DNA of 64,000 nucleotides from assembly GCF_030866765.1 (NCBI RefSeq), contig NZ_CP133017.1, positions 5,870,501-5,934,500 on the forward strand. The letters run 5' to 3'. This stretch comes from Paenibacillus silvisoli (GTDB taxonomy: Bacteria > Bacillota > Bacilli > Paenibacillales > Paenibacillaceae). The notes below the pieces were generated by a model. That model did no database searches. It saw only the letters and a list, made by a program, of their open reading frames with translations, and was not told where the DNA came from. The position numbers and the translations under genes were made by a program. Of the stretch, positions 52,694 through 61,893 are shown one piece after another (the stretch's first letter is position 1; every line of letters starts with the position of its first letter).

Positions 52694-53158
52694 AGCGGAT
52701 ATGCCGCTTTCGCGTGCTGCGAACCGGCTAAATGGGCTCATTTCACCGAGTGATGCTTGCAAATAGCGGATATACCGCTCTCGGCTAACAAACTAGCTGC
52801 TTTTCCGCTCCAATAGCGGCTATTCCGCTCTCGTGTGCTGCGAACCGGCTAAATGTGCTCATTTCTCCCGGTGATGGTTGCCGAAAGCGGATATGCCGCT
52901 TTCGGCTGACTAACTAGCTGCATTTCCGCTCCAATAGCGGCTATTCCGCTCTCGCGTGCTTTTCTATAAATGTCGAGAGCATGATTTCATGCTCTCAGTC
53001 GCCTTTTGAGGTGGATTCACTCGCTGAGAGCACGATTTCGTGCACTTAAAGGCGATAATCGAGGTAATTGCTTCCCTTCGGGTGCGGAGAGCACGATTTC
53101 GTGCACATCGCACCTATTTCGGTCGTTTCGCCCACTGAGAGCACGTTTTCGTGCACTC
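52694..53158. repeat. Array of palindromes in 50-bp pairs (two families)
   Basis: AGCGG-N5-CCGCT palindromes start at 52694, 52765, 52815, 52886 and 52936. The pairs 52765/52815 and 52886/52936 are exactly 50 bp apart and repeat with a 121-bp period that includes GCTGCGAACCGGCTAAATG. GAGAGCACGATTTCGTGC hairpins follow at 52975, 53026, 53087 and 53137 (51, 61 and 50 bp apart). No gene is present in this 690-base gap. Confidence 0.8.
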
Positions 53159-53310
53159 AGCTCATCCCACACGCACCACCCGGCCCTCCGAGAAGCACGA
53201 GCCCCCGCCGCCGTCGGACTATTTTCCCAACAATCCCAACTCTTGAATAGCCGTCCCCTCCTTCGCGAACAATGTAACTGAAATTCCACCAGCCAAGGAG
53301 GCGGCACACG

Positions 53311-53541
53311 ATGAATGCACAGCGCGCGCAAGAAATAGCGGAGTCCTCGACGATGGTTCACGTAACCTGCGACGGAGTTCCGATCTACATCCAGCATGTC
53401 GATCCAGACAGCAACACCGCGCGGATCTACCCGCTCGATCAGCCGGACAAGGAAGAGACGGTATCGCTCAACAGCCTGACAGAGCCGTCGCCGTTCCAGA
53501 CGGACGGCGTCCACATGAACTGCGCGACCAACCGCGACTAA
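53311..53541 (+). CDS. sspH: H-type small acid-soluble spore protein (second copy)
   Basis: The 76-residue protein begins MNAQRAQEIAESSTMVHV and continues GVPIYIQHVDPDSNTARIYP, matching the SspH family with a C-terminal extension of about 15 residues. AGGAGG lies before its ATG. A TGAATA motif lies about 65 bases upstream, but no convincing -10 was found. It is a divergent paralogue of the gene at 20454. Confidence 0.88.
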   Translation: MNAQRAQEIAESSTMVHVTCDGVPIYIQHVDPDSNTARIYPLDQPDKEETVSLNSLTEPSPFQTDGVHMNCATNRD

Positions 53542-53558
53542 GAGCGCACCGTTCAAAC

Positions 53559-53588
53559 GGCCATTCCCATCACCGCATGGGAATGGCC
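53559..53588 (+). terminator. Terminator of the second sspH
   Basis: A 12-bp perfect stem (GGCCATTCCCAT with ATGGGAATGGCC) is followed by a T-rich stretch. Confidence 0.8.
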
Positions 53589-53604
53589 ATCACCATTTTC
53601 CCGC

Positions 53605-53640
53605 ACAAAAAAAGAGACCCGCAGCAACGGGCTGCAGGTC
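53605..53640 (-). terminator. Terminator downstream of the PhyH gene
   Basis: GACCTGCAG / CTGCGGGTC stem followed by a run of seven T on the minus strand, about 130 bases after the PhyH stop. Confidence 0.7.
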
Positions 53641-53773
53641 TTCAAGAAATATATATAATAGGGGGTTGAGTCTTATTATAGGCGCTTAGTGTTAAAACGA
53701 GATGAAGCAGACATTTCAGTTATATTACAAATACATGTCAATCATTACCTGTTCCCCCCCGGCAAGCCAGACG

Positions 53774-54565
53774 CTACGCCAGCTTCGGAAACAGCCCGCC
53801 GTGGAACTCGTCGCCAACCTCCCAGCCGAGTCCTTCCGTGCACACATGAGACGCGCCGCTGTAAGTCGTGCCGTCCTTGAGGAAGACGATCGCCATCGCC
53901 CGGCGCGGCTTATCCGTCTTGTTCGCATGGGCAAAATGAAACGTCATCCCGTCATGGAACGTGCAGCTGCCTGCCTTCATCCGGCAAATGACGGCCGTAT
54001 TGCGGTCCACGTCCTTCGCGCCTTCCTGCCCGAAAATATCCTCCGGCGTCACGAGATCGACGCCTTTCAAATTGCGGATCTTCTGCGACTTCGGCACGAA
54101 CATCATGCAGCCGTTGTTCTCGTCGACATCGTCGAGCGCGATCCAGATCGAGAACGCGACCATCGGGTCCGTATCCTTCACCGGCCAGTAAGGACGGTCT
54201 TGGTGCCATGGCGTCACCTTGGAGTCGCCCGGCATTTTCAGCAGCGCGTGATCGTGGAACAGACGGATGCCGTCAAAGCCCGTCAGCTGCTTGCCCATGT
54301 CCGCGAAGCGCTCGCCAAGGATGAACCGCGCCATCCCCCCGTGGTCCCGCCACGTATTTACCCGCTGATTCAACACCTTATAATAGGCGTTGCCCGTTTG
54401 ACTCGTCTGGATGCCGCGCGAGCCCTCGCCGTTCATCGTTTCGTCCATGTATTGCCGGAACTCAGCCAGCTCCTCCGGCGATAGGATGTTATCGATTTGC
54501 ACAAAGCCATTTTCCCGGTAAAATTGCACCTGCTCGTTCGTCACTTGAATGTTGGAATTCAGCAT
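53774..54565 (-). CDS. Phytanoyl-CoA dioxygenase family protein
   Basis: The 263-residue Fe(II)/2-oxoglutarate oxygenase has the metal-site TPWHQDRPYW (HxD) and the distal histidine in DGMTFHFAHANKT, followed by a basic residue (KPRRAMAIVF) for 2-oxoglutarate. It hydroxylates an unknown small molecule; the family includes ectoine hydroxylases and secondary-metabolite enzymes. The ATG at 54565 follows AAGGGG. No biosynthetic cluster is adjacent. Confidence 0.88.
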   Translation of the reverse strand: MLNSNIQVTNEQVQFYRENGFVQIDNILSPEELAEFRQYMDETMNGEGSRGIQTSQTGNAYYKVLNQRVNTWRDHGGMARFILGERFADMGKQLTGFDGIRLFHDHALLKMPGDSKVTPWHQDRPYWPVKDTDPMVAFSIWIALDDVDENNGCMMFVPKSQKIRNLKGVDLVTPEDIFGQEGAKDVDRNTAVICRMKAGSCTFHDGMTFHFAHANKTDKPRRAMAIVFLKDGTTYSGASHVCTEGLGWEVGDEFHGGLFPKLA

Positions 54566-54707
54566 GCTCTCAAGTCCCCTTTTTATGAATTCGGATGAAG
54601 ATGAAGATGATGATACCTTCACTTTACACCCGAACCGTCCGAGCATCTTGGGGGATATGGGATAAAACTAAGACGATCTGCCAAAATCACTCCAACCGAT
54701 TACACAA

Positions 54708-55976
54708 TCAACCAATAAGGACCCCGGCCACCTTGCGAACGGCATGAATCACGTCGTCGCAATCCTCTTGCGACATTCGCTGATGCAGGCCGATGCTGAT
54801 CGCACGCCTTAAGTAACCCAAGGTAACGGGGCACATATCCGGGTCGTAGCTCACGCTGCCCTTATATTCCGCGCAATTCCACGGCGTCCCGTTCGGCGAA
54901 GCCATTCGTTTATTCAAAATATAATCCCAATTCCGGTAAATGTGGCGATCCGCAACGCCGCCGTTATCGACCGTCCCATTGGGGATCCCTTCGGCTTCCA
55001 GCGCCTCGCTGAACGTTCCGGCCGTCCGGCTGTCCGGAAGATAGAATACGATACTGACGCCGCAATCGCCGGCCGGATCGACAACGCGCTGAAGCGCCAG
55101 CCCGGGAATAGACGCCAAGCCGTCGGCAATCCGCTGCTTATTCTGCCGCAGCCGTCCCAGAATCGAGTCCAGCTTCTGCGCCTGCGCCAAGCCGAGCGCG
55201 CCGTTAATCTCGCTCATCCGGTAATTTTCGCCGGGCATGGTATCCACCCGCACATCGCCGCCCCAAAACTGGAAGGCGCAGTCATGCTGATGCCCGGCGC
55301 GGATATAGCCCTCTTGACTGTTCGTGACGACCATCCCGCCTTCACCCGACGTAATGACCTTATAATGCTGAAAGCTGAAGCAGCCGAAATCGCCGATCGA
55401 CCCAAGCGCCTTACCGAAGTAAGTGCCGCCGTTCGCCTGCGCGACATCTTCAATGACAATTAAGCCGTGCTGCCTGGCAATAGCCGCGATCTCGTTCATT
55501 TGCGCCATAACGCCGCGCATATGAACGGGAATGACCGCTTTCGTATAAGACGTGATCGCAGCCTGGAACGCGGCGGGATCCATATTCAGCGTATCGTCGC
55601 ATTCAACGATGACGGGAACGGCCCGCACCGCGACGACCGCAGCCGCAGTCGCAATAAACGTATAAGCCGGGACGATCACTTCGTCCCCGGGGCCGATACC
55701 GGCAGCGGCCAACGCGCAAATAAGCGATGACGTGCCTCCGTTGACGGCGAGCGCATACGATACGCCTAACCGATTCTTATAAAATTGCTCCAGCTGCGCC
55801 GTGAACGACTCCTCCCGCTTATTCATGAAACGGAACATTTTACGGGAGTCCAATGCCTTCAGCACATATTCCTTCTCCAGCTCGCCGATTTCATCGGGGC
55901 CGTGAAACCCGAATATCCACGGCTTGCTGCGAACGGGCTTCCCCTGTTCGATCGCCAAACGCTCCACCGAAATCAT
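54708..55976 (-). CDS. DegT/DnrJ/EryC1/StrS family aminotransferase
   Basis: The 422-residue PLP enzyme shows GTSSLICALAAAGIGPGDEVIVP, IEDVAQANGGTYFGKALG and the Schiff-base lysine in FSFQHYKVITSGEGGMV. Such enzymes make amino-sugars or amino-cyclitols. The ATG at 55976 is only one base after AGGAG; a GTG at 55967 gives ten bases, so the start is uncertain. It is divergent from a polysaccharide deacetylase, and a palindrome overlaps its -10 box, a likely repressor site. Confidence 0.9.
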   Translation of the reverse strand: MISVERLAIEQGKPVRSKPWIFGFHGPDEIGELEKEYVLKALDSRKMFRFMNKREESFTAQLEQFYKNRLGVSYALAVNGGTSSLICALAAAGIGPGDEVIVPAYTFIATAAAVVAVRAVPVIVECDDTLNMDPAAFQAAITSYTKAVIPVHMRGVMAQMNEIAAIARQHGLIVIEDVAQANGGTYFGKALGSIGDFGCFSFQHYKVITSGEGGMVVTNSQEGYIRAGHQHDCAFQFWGGDVRVDTMPGENYRMSEINGALGLAQAQKLDSILGRLRQNKQRIADGLASIPGLALQRVVDPAGDCGVSIVFYLPDSRTAGTFSEALEAEGIPNGTVDNGGVADRHIYRNWDYILNKRMASPNGTPWNCAEYKGSVSYDPDMCPVTLGYLRRAISIGLHQRMSQEDCDDVIHAVRKVAGVLIG

Positions 55977-56001
55977 GCTCCTTCCGTCTGCTTCTATAAT
56001 A

Positions 56002-56018
56002 AATTTACTAAGTAAATT
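56002..56018. promoter_or_regulatory. 17-bp palindromic operator candidate
   Basis: AATTTAC-TAA-GTAAATT has perfect 7-bp arms and overlaps the -10 box of the DegT promoter. A ROK-family repressor gene lies close by and may bind here (inference). Confidence 0.6.
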
Positions 56019-56045
56019 ATATAGGACGGTAGGGCTTCCGGTAAA
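56016..56045 (-). promoter_or_regulatory. Promoter of the DegT gene
   Basis: The -35 TTTACC (56045-56040), an 18-base spacer and the -10 TATAAT (56021-56016) lie about 40 bases before the DegT start. The -10 is inside the palindrome. Confidence 0.7.
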
Positions 56046-56172
56046 TATCAATTTGAATATTAGCAAGTCAACAAAACGGCTTATCAAGCCTGAAATCCCT
56101 TTACTTCAGCAAGAAATCAGTCATATAATTTATTATGTAAAACAAATTATCGTACGAAGAGGTGATCAAGAG

Positions 56173-56985
56173 GTGGCAAAGCTGTTAATCGGCTATGACG
56201 TCGAAGCGATGGACGAGCGCACGGACCAATTTCTCAAGAAGGCCATGCAGGTGCATGCCGAGCTTCGCTCGCCCGCGAGTATATTCGTCGTAGGGAAGAC
56301 GCTGGAGCGGAATGCGGAGCAATGCCGGAAGGCGGCAGAGGAAGGATGGCTTGAGTTTCACCAGCATACGTATTCGCACGTGCTGCTCAAGACCGTCGTG
56401 CAAGAGAATGAAGCGGGAATTCAAGTGTTTCCCGGCGCTTCGTACGAGCAGGCTAAAGAGGAGATCCTTCGAGGCCAACAGGCGCTGAAGGATCTCCTCG
56501 GCATCTCGTGTACGGGTCTGACGGCGCCGTATAACTATTACCGCGGGCTGGGAGACCGTCTGGACTTGCTGGAGGTGCTTCGCGAATGCGGCATCAACAT
56601 CATCCGGTCCGCCGGCCGCAATGAACGCGATTGGCAGCCGGTTCCTCTGCAATGGCAGCCTTACTTTTATGCGCCGCAAGGCTATCCGGAGCTATTGGAA
56701 TGTCCGCTTCACGGCTGGCAGGACTGCATCGCGCGGGAACAGCTCGGATGGGAAAACGTGGCCGGCTATGTGGAGTGGCTGAAACGCGACATTGACGAGG
56801 CCGTTCGGCTGGATCTCGACTTTGTTTATTGCAGCCACGATTGGAGCAGCCTCACCTGCGATCCCGAATTGACGCATGTTCGGGCGATGATCAGCTACGC
56901 CAAGGAGCGCGGCATGGAGCTCATGAATTACTCGGACTACTATGCGTTCAAAACCAGCCAAGCAGCTTCGATTTCGCAAGCGTAA
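56173..56985 (+). CDS. Polysaccharide deacetylase (CE4-like)
   Basis: The 270-residue protein has the NodB-type core LLIGYDVEAMDERT, a metal-type HQHTYSHVLL (HxxxH-like) and LTAPYNYYRGLGDRLDLL. It would remove acetyl groups from an amino-sugar polymer or act on a related substrate. The start is GTG 56173, ten bases after GAGG. There is no signal peptide. Its 3' end overlaps the end of the opposing ROK gene by 38 bases. Confidence 0.85.
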   Translation: MAKLLIGYDVEAMDERTDQFLKKAMQVHAELRSPASIFVVGKTLERNAEQCRKAAEEGWLEFHQHTYSHVLLKTVVQENEAGIQVFPGASYEQAKEEILRGQQALKDLLGISCTGLTAPYNYYRGLGDRLDLLEVLRECGINIIRSAGRNERDWQPVPLQWQPYFYAPQGYPELLECPLHGWQDCIAREQLGWENVAGYVEWLKRDIDEAVRLDLDFVYCSHDWSSLTCDPELTHVRAMISYAKERGMELMNYSDYYAFKTSQAASISQA

Positions 56986-58078
56986 GCGCGCCCGCGACGC
57001 CCTCGTCGCTGCCGAACGTGCTGCGTTCCATGAGCAGCCGCTGCGTCGCGAAGCGGTTTGCCCGGAGCTTGATCGTCCTCTTCATTTCATCGAATACCGC
57101 CGGAAGCTGCTCCATGACGGGTCCGCCTACGAAGATGGCCTCCGGATTAAACAAATTCACCATGTTGCTTAAAGCGATGCCGCACGCTTCGCCCGCTTCG
57201 AGACAGGCGTCCAGCGCGAGCTTGTCGTTTGTTTGATAGGCTTCCAGCAGAGAATGGGATTGGCCGCCCTTCGCGCGGTAGGCCAGCTCGATCATCGGAT
57301 AGGTAATGATATTTTCGAGGCATCCGTAGTTACCGCAGGTGCAGCGGATGCCCTTATTGTCCGCCGTAATATGACCGAGCAGGCCGGCAACGTTATTCGA
57401 TCCTCTCAGGAGACTGTCGTTCACGATAACCCCGGCGGCTATGCCGAAGCCAATTTGTACCGTAATGAAATGCGCCAGCTTCTTGCCCTTGCCTTCGAAC
57501 TTCTCCGCAAGCGCCATCGTCCGGCCTCCCTCGTCCAAATACGACGGACAGGCGAAGGCTTGCTTCATGGCCTCGGCCAGCTCGATATGATTCCAGCCTT
57601 CCGCATTGGGAATGTTGAGAATCCGCCGCAGTTCGGCATCCACGACGCCGGTCACCCCTACGCCGATCGCGTCGATGGAATCCTTCGCAATGCCGCTGTT
57701 GGCGAGGAACGCCTCGATATGCTCCAACAGGAACGCCGCTTTATCCTGGCGATCGGCGAACTGCCGCATCTCCCATTCCGCCCGCGCATGAATAACCAGG
57801 CTGTTATCCGCGACCGCGGCACGGATTTTGTAGCCTCCAATGTCAATGCCAAGCAGCCTGTGCCTATCGGCTCTCGCGTAGAGGAGAACTTCCTTTCTCC
57901 CTAAACCGCTGCCGATCCGTTCGCCTTCCGACAGGTAGCCTTGCTCCATCAGCACTCTCGTGATTTTGGTCAGGCTCGCCTGCGACATGCCGGTTTCCTC
58001 GGACAACGCTTTGCGGGAGATGCCCTTCCCCATGTTGATCAGCTTTAAAATCTGACTCGATGCGTCGCTGGGTTTCAT
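56948..58078 (-). CDS. ROK family transcriptional repressor/kinase
   Basis: The 376-residue protein has an N-terminal winged helix (SRKALSEETGMSQASLTKITRVLMEQ), then a ROK domain with LGIDIGGYKIRAAV, GVGVTGVVD and the zinc motif CTCGNYGCLE. This build matches XylR/NagC-type sugar-responsive repressors. It lies between the deacetylase and a sugar ABC operon, and may control either. It ends in a 38-base convergent overlap with the deacetylase gene. Confidence 0.92.
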   Translation of the reverse strand: MKPSDASSQILKLINMGKGISRKALSEETGMSQASLTKITRVLMEQGYLSEGERIGSGLGRKEVLLYARADRHRLLGIDIGGYKIRAAVADNSLVIHARAEWEMRQFADRQDKAAFLLEHIEAFLANSGIAKDSIDAIGVGVTGVVDAELRRILNIPNAEGWNHIELAEAMKQAFACPSYLDEGGRTMALAEKFEGKGKKLAHFITVQIGFGIAAGVIVNDSLLRGSNNVAGLLGHITADNKGIRCTCGNYGCLENIITYPMIELAYRAKGGQSHSLLEAYQTNDKLALDACLEAGEACGIALSNMVNLFNPEAIFVGGPVMEQLPAVFDEMKRTIKLRANRFATQRLLMERSTFGSDEGVAGALTLAKSKLLGWF

Positions 58079-58166
58079 CCTTAGGCTCCATTTCGCTACA
58101 TAATTGAGTGCATTATATCATGAGCAAAAGAGTTATGAGAATGAAAGACCCTTCGAATGTTGTCGG

Positions 58167-59786
58167 CTACCGTTTAACAAGCGTCAATACCCAGTCCTCC
58201 TGATCGGGCGTCGTTGTTCGCCACATCCAGCCGCAGCCATAACCGGAATATGCCCCTTCGGCCTCGCTCCACTCGCCCGTTCGCGGATTGAACCACCGGC
58301 CGTCGTAAGTCTCTCCCGACCGCTCCAGAATATGCGCCATCACAGGAGCCGGCGCCGCACCGCCGGTAATGTAAATGACATAGACGTTCCCCGGAATCGC
58401 GGCGCAGTAAACGCTGTTGGCCTGCTCCGTCGTGACGGCTTCGCGATGAGGCTCAAGCCTCCACCACTCGAACATCTCCATTAACGTCCTTAAATGCTTC
58501 ATTTGCGTGGAGCCCGGCAGCTTAAGATCGTGCTCCCAATGGGACGGCCGTTCATCGTCGCGCCATCGGTCCGCTTCCCCGCCGTCGAACAACGACCAGA
58601 TGCCGTGTGCCCCGTACGTTTGCCCAACGCACCCTTGCAGCAGCGGCACATAAGCGGCGAACCGGATATCCCGGTCATCGATCCATCTGCCGTCATCCAT
58701 CAGCCTGTTCGGGTGATTTTCGTACCACGACTCGCTCATGATCGCCGGCTTTGCGGGCTGCAGCCGATAATCGATATCGGGCAGCGACTCCATAAAGTTC
58801 TTGAACGCAAGCACATGGCCGACCTGAATGAGGTTAAAATCATACCAGTCCTCGGCATGGTAATGCTGGCTTCCGCTGTGCGGAGCGACGGAGTGCACGG
58901 AGGTCGGATGCCCATACGGATCGCAGCGGTGAATCTCCTCGCCCAGCTCGCGCCAGCCCTCCACGTCCCACGTGAACAAATATTCGCCGGCCGGCGACCA
59001 GCACACATTGAACGCCGCGTACCTCGCCACGATGTACCGCAAATACGGCAAAGCCGCCTCCACCTTCATCGCCTTCAATTCCTGGCCCCACATCGCCATG
59101 AGGCAGGGCACGAAGCCCATGTCCGACATAAGCCGAATTCGCTCATCGAGATGCTTGAAATACGCGGGATTGATGAGATCGTATCGGCGTGAATACGCCC
59201 ACCCTCCTTCGTTCGAGAAATAGGAAGGCGCGTAGTTTACATAAGCACTGCTCGTATCGCCATCGCCCACCGTCGGCGCTCCGACGACCATCTGGATGAC
59301 GGAGAAGCCCTTCTCCTTGCGGTCGGCCAGATAAGCAGGCAGCGTCCGCTCCATGTCGCACCGGGACGTATGCGCCGCCCAGAGCGTATCCCCAAGCCAG
59401 TAGAACGGCGTCCCGTCCGCATACTCGAAATATCTGCCGCCTTCGTGAACGCGGATGAATCCCCGGCGATTCGGATTCTCGCCAAGCTCCGCCTCGGTCC
59501 AAGCGGCAGCCTCCAACCGGCCGCTCACTCCGTGCAGTCCGCCATCCTCCGGCCGGCTGCAGCTCGACATCCAGCTCCAAGCGCCTTCCGCGTCCGGAGC
59601 GAATCGAACCTTCCACTGATTGCCTCCATCCCAATACCCCGGAACGAGCAGCTCCCTCCCGGCCTCGCTCGTAAATCGCACCTGCAGCCGGACATCCGCA
59701 AACGGATTGCCGTACGCCTCCGCCGCCGTGAACGCAAGCTCGACGCACTCCCAAACACGCGCCTCTGTACAACCTTTCACTGACAA
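58167..59786 (-). CDS. Glycoside hydrolase, DUF5060-DUF4038 (apiosidase-like)
   Basis: The 539-residue protein has an N-terminal DUF5060-type beta domain (ECVELAFTAAEAYGNPFADV) and a TIM-barrel DUF4038 domain from about residue 120 (YFEYADGTPFYWLGDTLW). The last 90 residues are a collagen-binding-like or putative collagen domain. The family includes GH140 apiosidases. It has no signal peptide. GTG 59801 lies before GGGAGGGG; TTG 59786, five bases after, is preferred, though GTG 59780 is possible. It is the last gene of the sugar ABC operon. Confidence 0.85.
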   Translation of the reverse strand: MSVKGCTEARVWECVELAFTAAEAYGNPFADVRLQVRFTSEAGRELLVPGYWDGGNQWKVRFAPDAEGAWSWMSSCSRPEDGGLHGVSGRLEAAAWTEAELGENPNRRGFIRVHEGGRYFEYADGTPFYWLGDTLWAAHTSRCDMERTLPAYLADRKEKGFSVIQMVVGAPTVGDGDTSSAYVNYAPSYFSNEGGWAYSRRYDLINPAYFKHLDERIRLMSDMGFVPCLMAMWGQELKAMKVEAALPYLRYIVARYAAFNVCWSPAGEYLFTWDVEGWRELGEEIHRCDPYGHPTSVHSVAPHSGSQHYHAEDWYDFNLIQVGHVLAFKNFMESLPDIDYRLQPAKPAIMSESWYENHPNRLMDDGRWIDDRDIRFAAYVPLLQGCVGQTYGAHGIWSLFDGGEADRWRDDERPSHWEHDLKLPGSTQMKHLRTLMEMFEWWRLEPHREAVTTEQANSVYCAAIPGNVYVIYITGGAAPAPVMAHILERSGETYDGRWFNPRTGEWSEAEGAYSGYGCGWMWRTTTPDQEDWVLTLVKR

Positions 59787-59823
59787 ACGAACCCCTCCCA
59801 CATCCGAATCGAAATAGGAAAGA

Positions 59824-59843
59824 GACCGGCGCTTCCGCCGGCC
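59824..59843 (-). other. Intercistronic hairpin
   Basis: CCGGCG-CTTC-CGCCGG lies between the binding-protein gene and the hydrolase, with only a short T-rich tail. It may stabilise the upstream mRNA or cause partial termination, a common feature after binding-protein genes. Confidence 0.55.
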
Positions 59844-59859
59844 TCCTTCGCCCTGTGCG

Positions 59860-61893
59860 CTACTTGATATTCGCCAAGTAATCTTTATTCACGTCGTTAA
59901 AGTATTTCGTCATGGCCTCCAGCGATTTATCGTCCGCGCCTTGCTGCACGGCGAGCGCCTGGAAGTTTTTCCACATCGTCTCGAATTGCCCGTCATCCTT
60001 CGCGGCCAGCGTCTTCGTCAGCGCTTTCTCGAACGCGTCGCGGTTTTTCCAGAAGGCATCCGCTTCCGGCACGCTGCCGAAGAAGTTCCAAATTTCGTGG
60101 CCTTTGTTCATGTACGTCGCGAAATTCGATTGCGCCTGCCCTTCGAGGTTGCCCGGATCGAAGAACGTGAGCGCATCCGCCGCGCTAGGCGTTCTCGTGT
60201 AGGTATTGTACGGAGCGAGAGGTCCCGCGCCCCACATGTAGCTTGGATAGTAAGGCCATGCGAAGCCGTAGCCGTCCGTCGTGCCGATCCGCGTATTGAA
60301 CAGGTTATACGACAGCTGCGCGCCGTTGGATTGGTTCGTGTACACCATCGCGTCTTCTACGTCTTTGTTGACGAATACGCGCTTGCCGTCTTTTTCCTCG
60401 AACAGGCCCGCGCTCTTCGGTCCCCACTCGTACATTTTCTCGCCTGTCTCGGAGATCATGTAGTCCAGGAAACGGATCACTTGCGGCAAATCTTCCTCGG
60501 ACACTTTATCCTTGAATACGAGGATCGAGAAGTTGATGCCGTTCTGGCCGTAAGGCATGATCGTTCTGGAGAAATCGACCGGCGCGTCGATCCACAGCTT
60601 TCTGTAGCGGTAAGGCTTGCCTGCGGATTTCAGCACGGCCGCATCCGGCGTATCGTACATGTACGGAACGGCGTATTGGCCGTTGTTCAGCTTCTCGAGA
60701 TGCGCGGCATTGTTCTCCAGAAGGGAGTTCGGATCCATGACTTTATCGCGGACGAGCTTGTTGAACTCGGCGATGCCGGACTTGAACCAGTCTTGCTGGA
60801 ACGCGTATTTGATCGTCTTCGTCTCTTTGTCATAGTACGTGAAGTAGTTGTTGTTCGCCGGAATCCGGTACAGGTTATTGAAGAACTGCGTCATCAGGCT
60901 CCAGTTGTCTCCGCCGCCGAAGCCGTAGGTGACTTGGACCGGCTTGCCGTTTTCTTTCAGGTCTTTCGATTTAATAAGCGCTTGCACGTCATAGAGGAAC
61001 TTGATCATGTCGTCGGTCGATTTGATCGGTACGTCGAAGATGTCTTCTTTCGTGAACTTGCCGCCGTTCTTGAGATACAGAGCGTCGATCTCGTCCTGCG
61101 TCTTGGCGTTCGGATACAGCTGCTTCAAAATATCGTCGCGCACCCAGAACCAGTTGTAGCCTAGCGCGCCGTTAAGCGAGCTCGGAGGAACGAAGTCGGG
61201 GTTCAGCTGCTTGATCGAACCGTCCGGGTTGCCGACCATCGTCGGGAAGCCCCAAATCTTTTTGCCGTCCAAATATTTAGCCGTAATTTGCTCTTCGATC
61301 AGCGGGAAGACGTCGATCGGCATCCGCTTCGCCACGTGTGGCGCATATTGGGCGATCGCATCGGTCAAATCGTATACTTTGCCGGCTTTGATCAGGTCTT
61401 GGAAAGGTCCCATATCGCTGACGAACGCAATGTCAGGCCAATCGTTGGAAGCGTTCAAGAGGCCCATTTTGACCTTCACGTCTTGGCCGCCGTTATCGAA
61501 CGAGCCGTCTTTATCGATGGTGACGCCCGTTACGCGCTTGATTTCCGGCGTCACGACGTCTTTGTCCGCAACCGGACGTTTCGCGTCGCCGCTGCCGTGC
61601 GCGTACCACGCCTTCAGCGTGAGCTGCTTGCCCGTCCAGTCCGGGAGCTCGGAGCTGTCGGAGACGGTATCGAGCAGCTCGTAGTACGGCTTAGGCGTCT
61701 CGGCGGCGGTGTTATTTTCCGTGGTGTCGGTCGATGTCTCGGTATTCGTGGCGGCAGGCGTATTCGTGTTCGTTTCCTTATCGGTATTCGCCGCGGGCTC
61801 ATTGTTGTTATTCCCGGAGCATCCGGCGATCAAGGTGACGACCATCATCGTGGCAAGAAGAAAAGAGATCGTTTTTTTCTTTCTATTCTTCAT
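59860..61893 (-). CDS. Extracellular sugar-binding lipoprotein (LplA/YtcQ-type)
   Basis: The 677-residue protein begins with a signal and lipobox TLIAGC, then a Thr/Asn-rich linker. A large solute-binding domain follows, starting near QLTLKAWYAHGSG. Its size fits the LplA/YtcQ group that works with LplB/LplC permeases and has no dedicated ATPase in the operon. It binds an oligosaccharide of unknown nature. The 258-base gap to the permease upstream is noncoding, and no clear promoter was found in it. Confidence 0.92.
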   Translation of the reverse strand: MKNRKKKTISFLLATMMVVTLIAGCSGNNNNEPAANTDKETNTNTPAATNTETSTDTTENNTAAETPKPYYELLDTVSDSSELPDWTGKQLTLKAWYAHGSGDAKRPVADKDVVTPEIKRVTGVTIDKDGSFDNGGQDVKVKMGLLNASNDWPDIAFVSDMGPFQDLIKAGKVYDLTDAIAQYAPHVAKRMPIDVFPLIEEQITAKYLDGKKIWGFPTMVGNPDGSIKQLNPDFVPPSSLNGALGYNWFWVRDDILKQLYPNAKTQDEIDALYLKNGGKFTKEDIFDVPIKSTDDMIKFLYDVQALIKSKDLKENGKPVQVTYGFGGGDNWSLMTQFFNNLYRIPANNNYFTYYDKETKTIKYAFQQDWFKSGIAEFNKLVRDKVMDPNSLLENNAAHLEKLNNGQYAVPYMYDTPDAAVLKSAGKPYRYRKLWIDAPVDFSRTIMPYGQNGINFSILVFKDKVSEEDLPQVIRFLDYMISETGEKMYEWGPKSAGLFEEKDGKRVFVNKDVEDAMVYTNQSNGAQLSYNLFNTRIGTTDGYGFAWPYYPSYMWGAGPLAPYNTYTRTPSAADALTFFDPGNLEGQAQSNFATYMNKGHEIWNFFGSVPEADAFWKNRDAFEKALTKTLAAKDDGQFETMWKNFQALAVQQGADDKSLEAMTKYFNDVNKDYLANIK

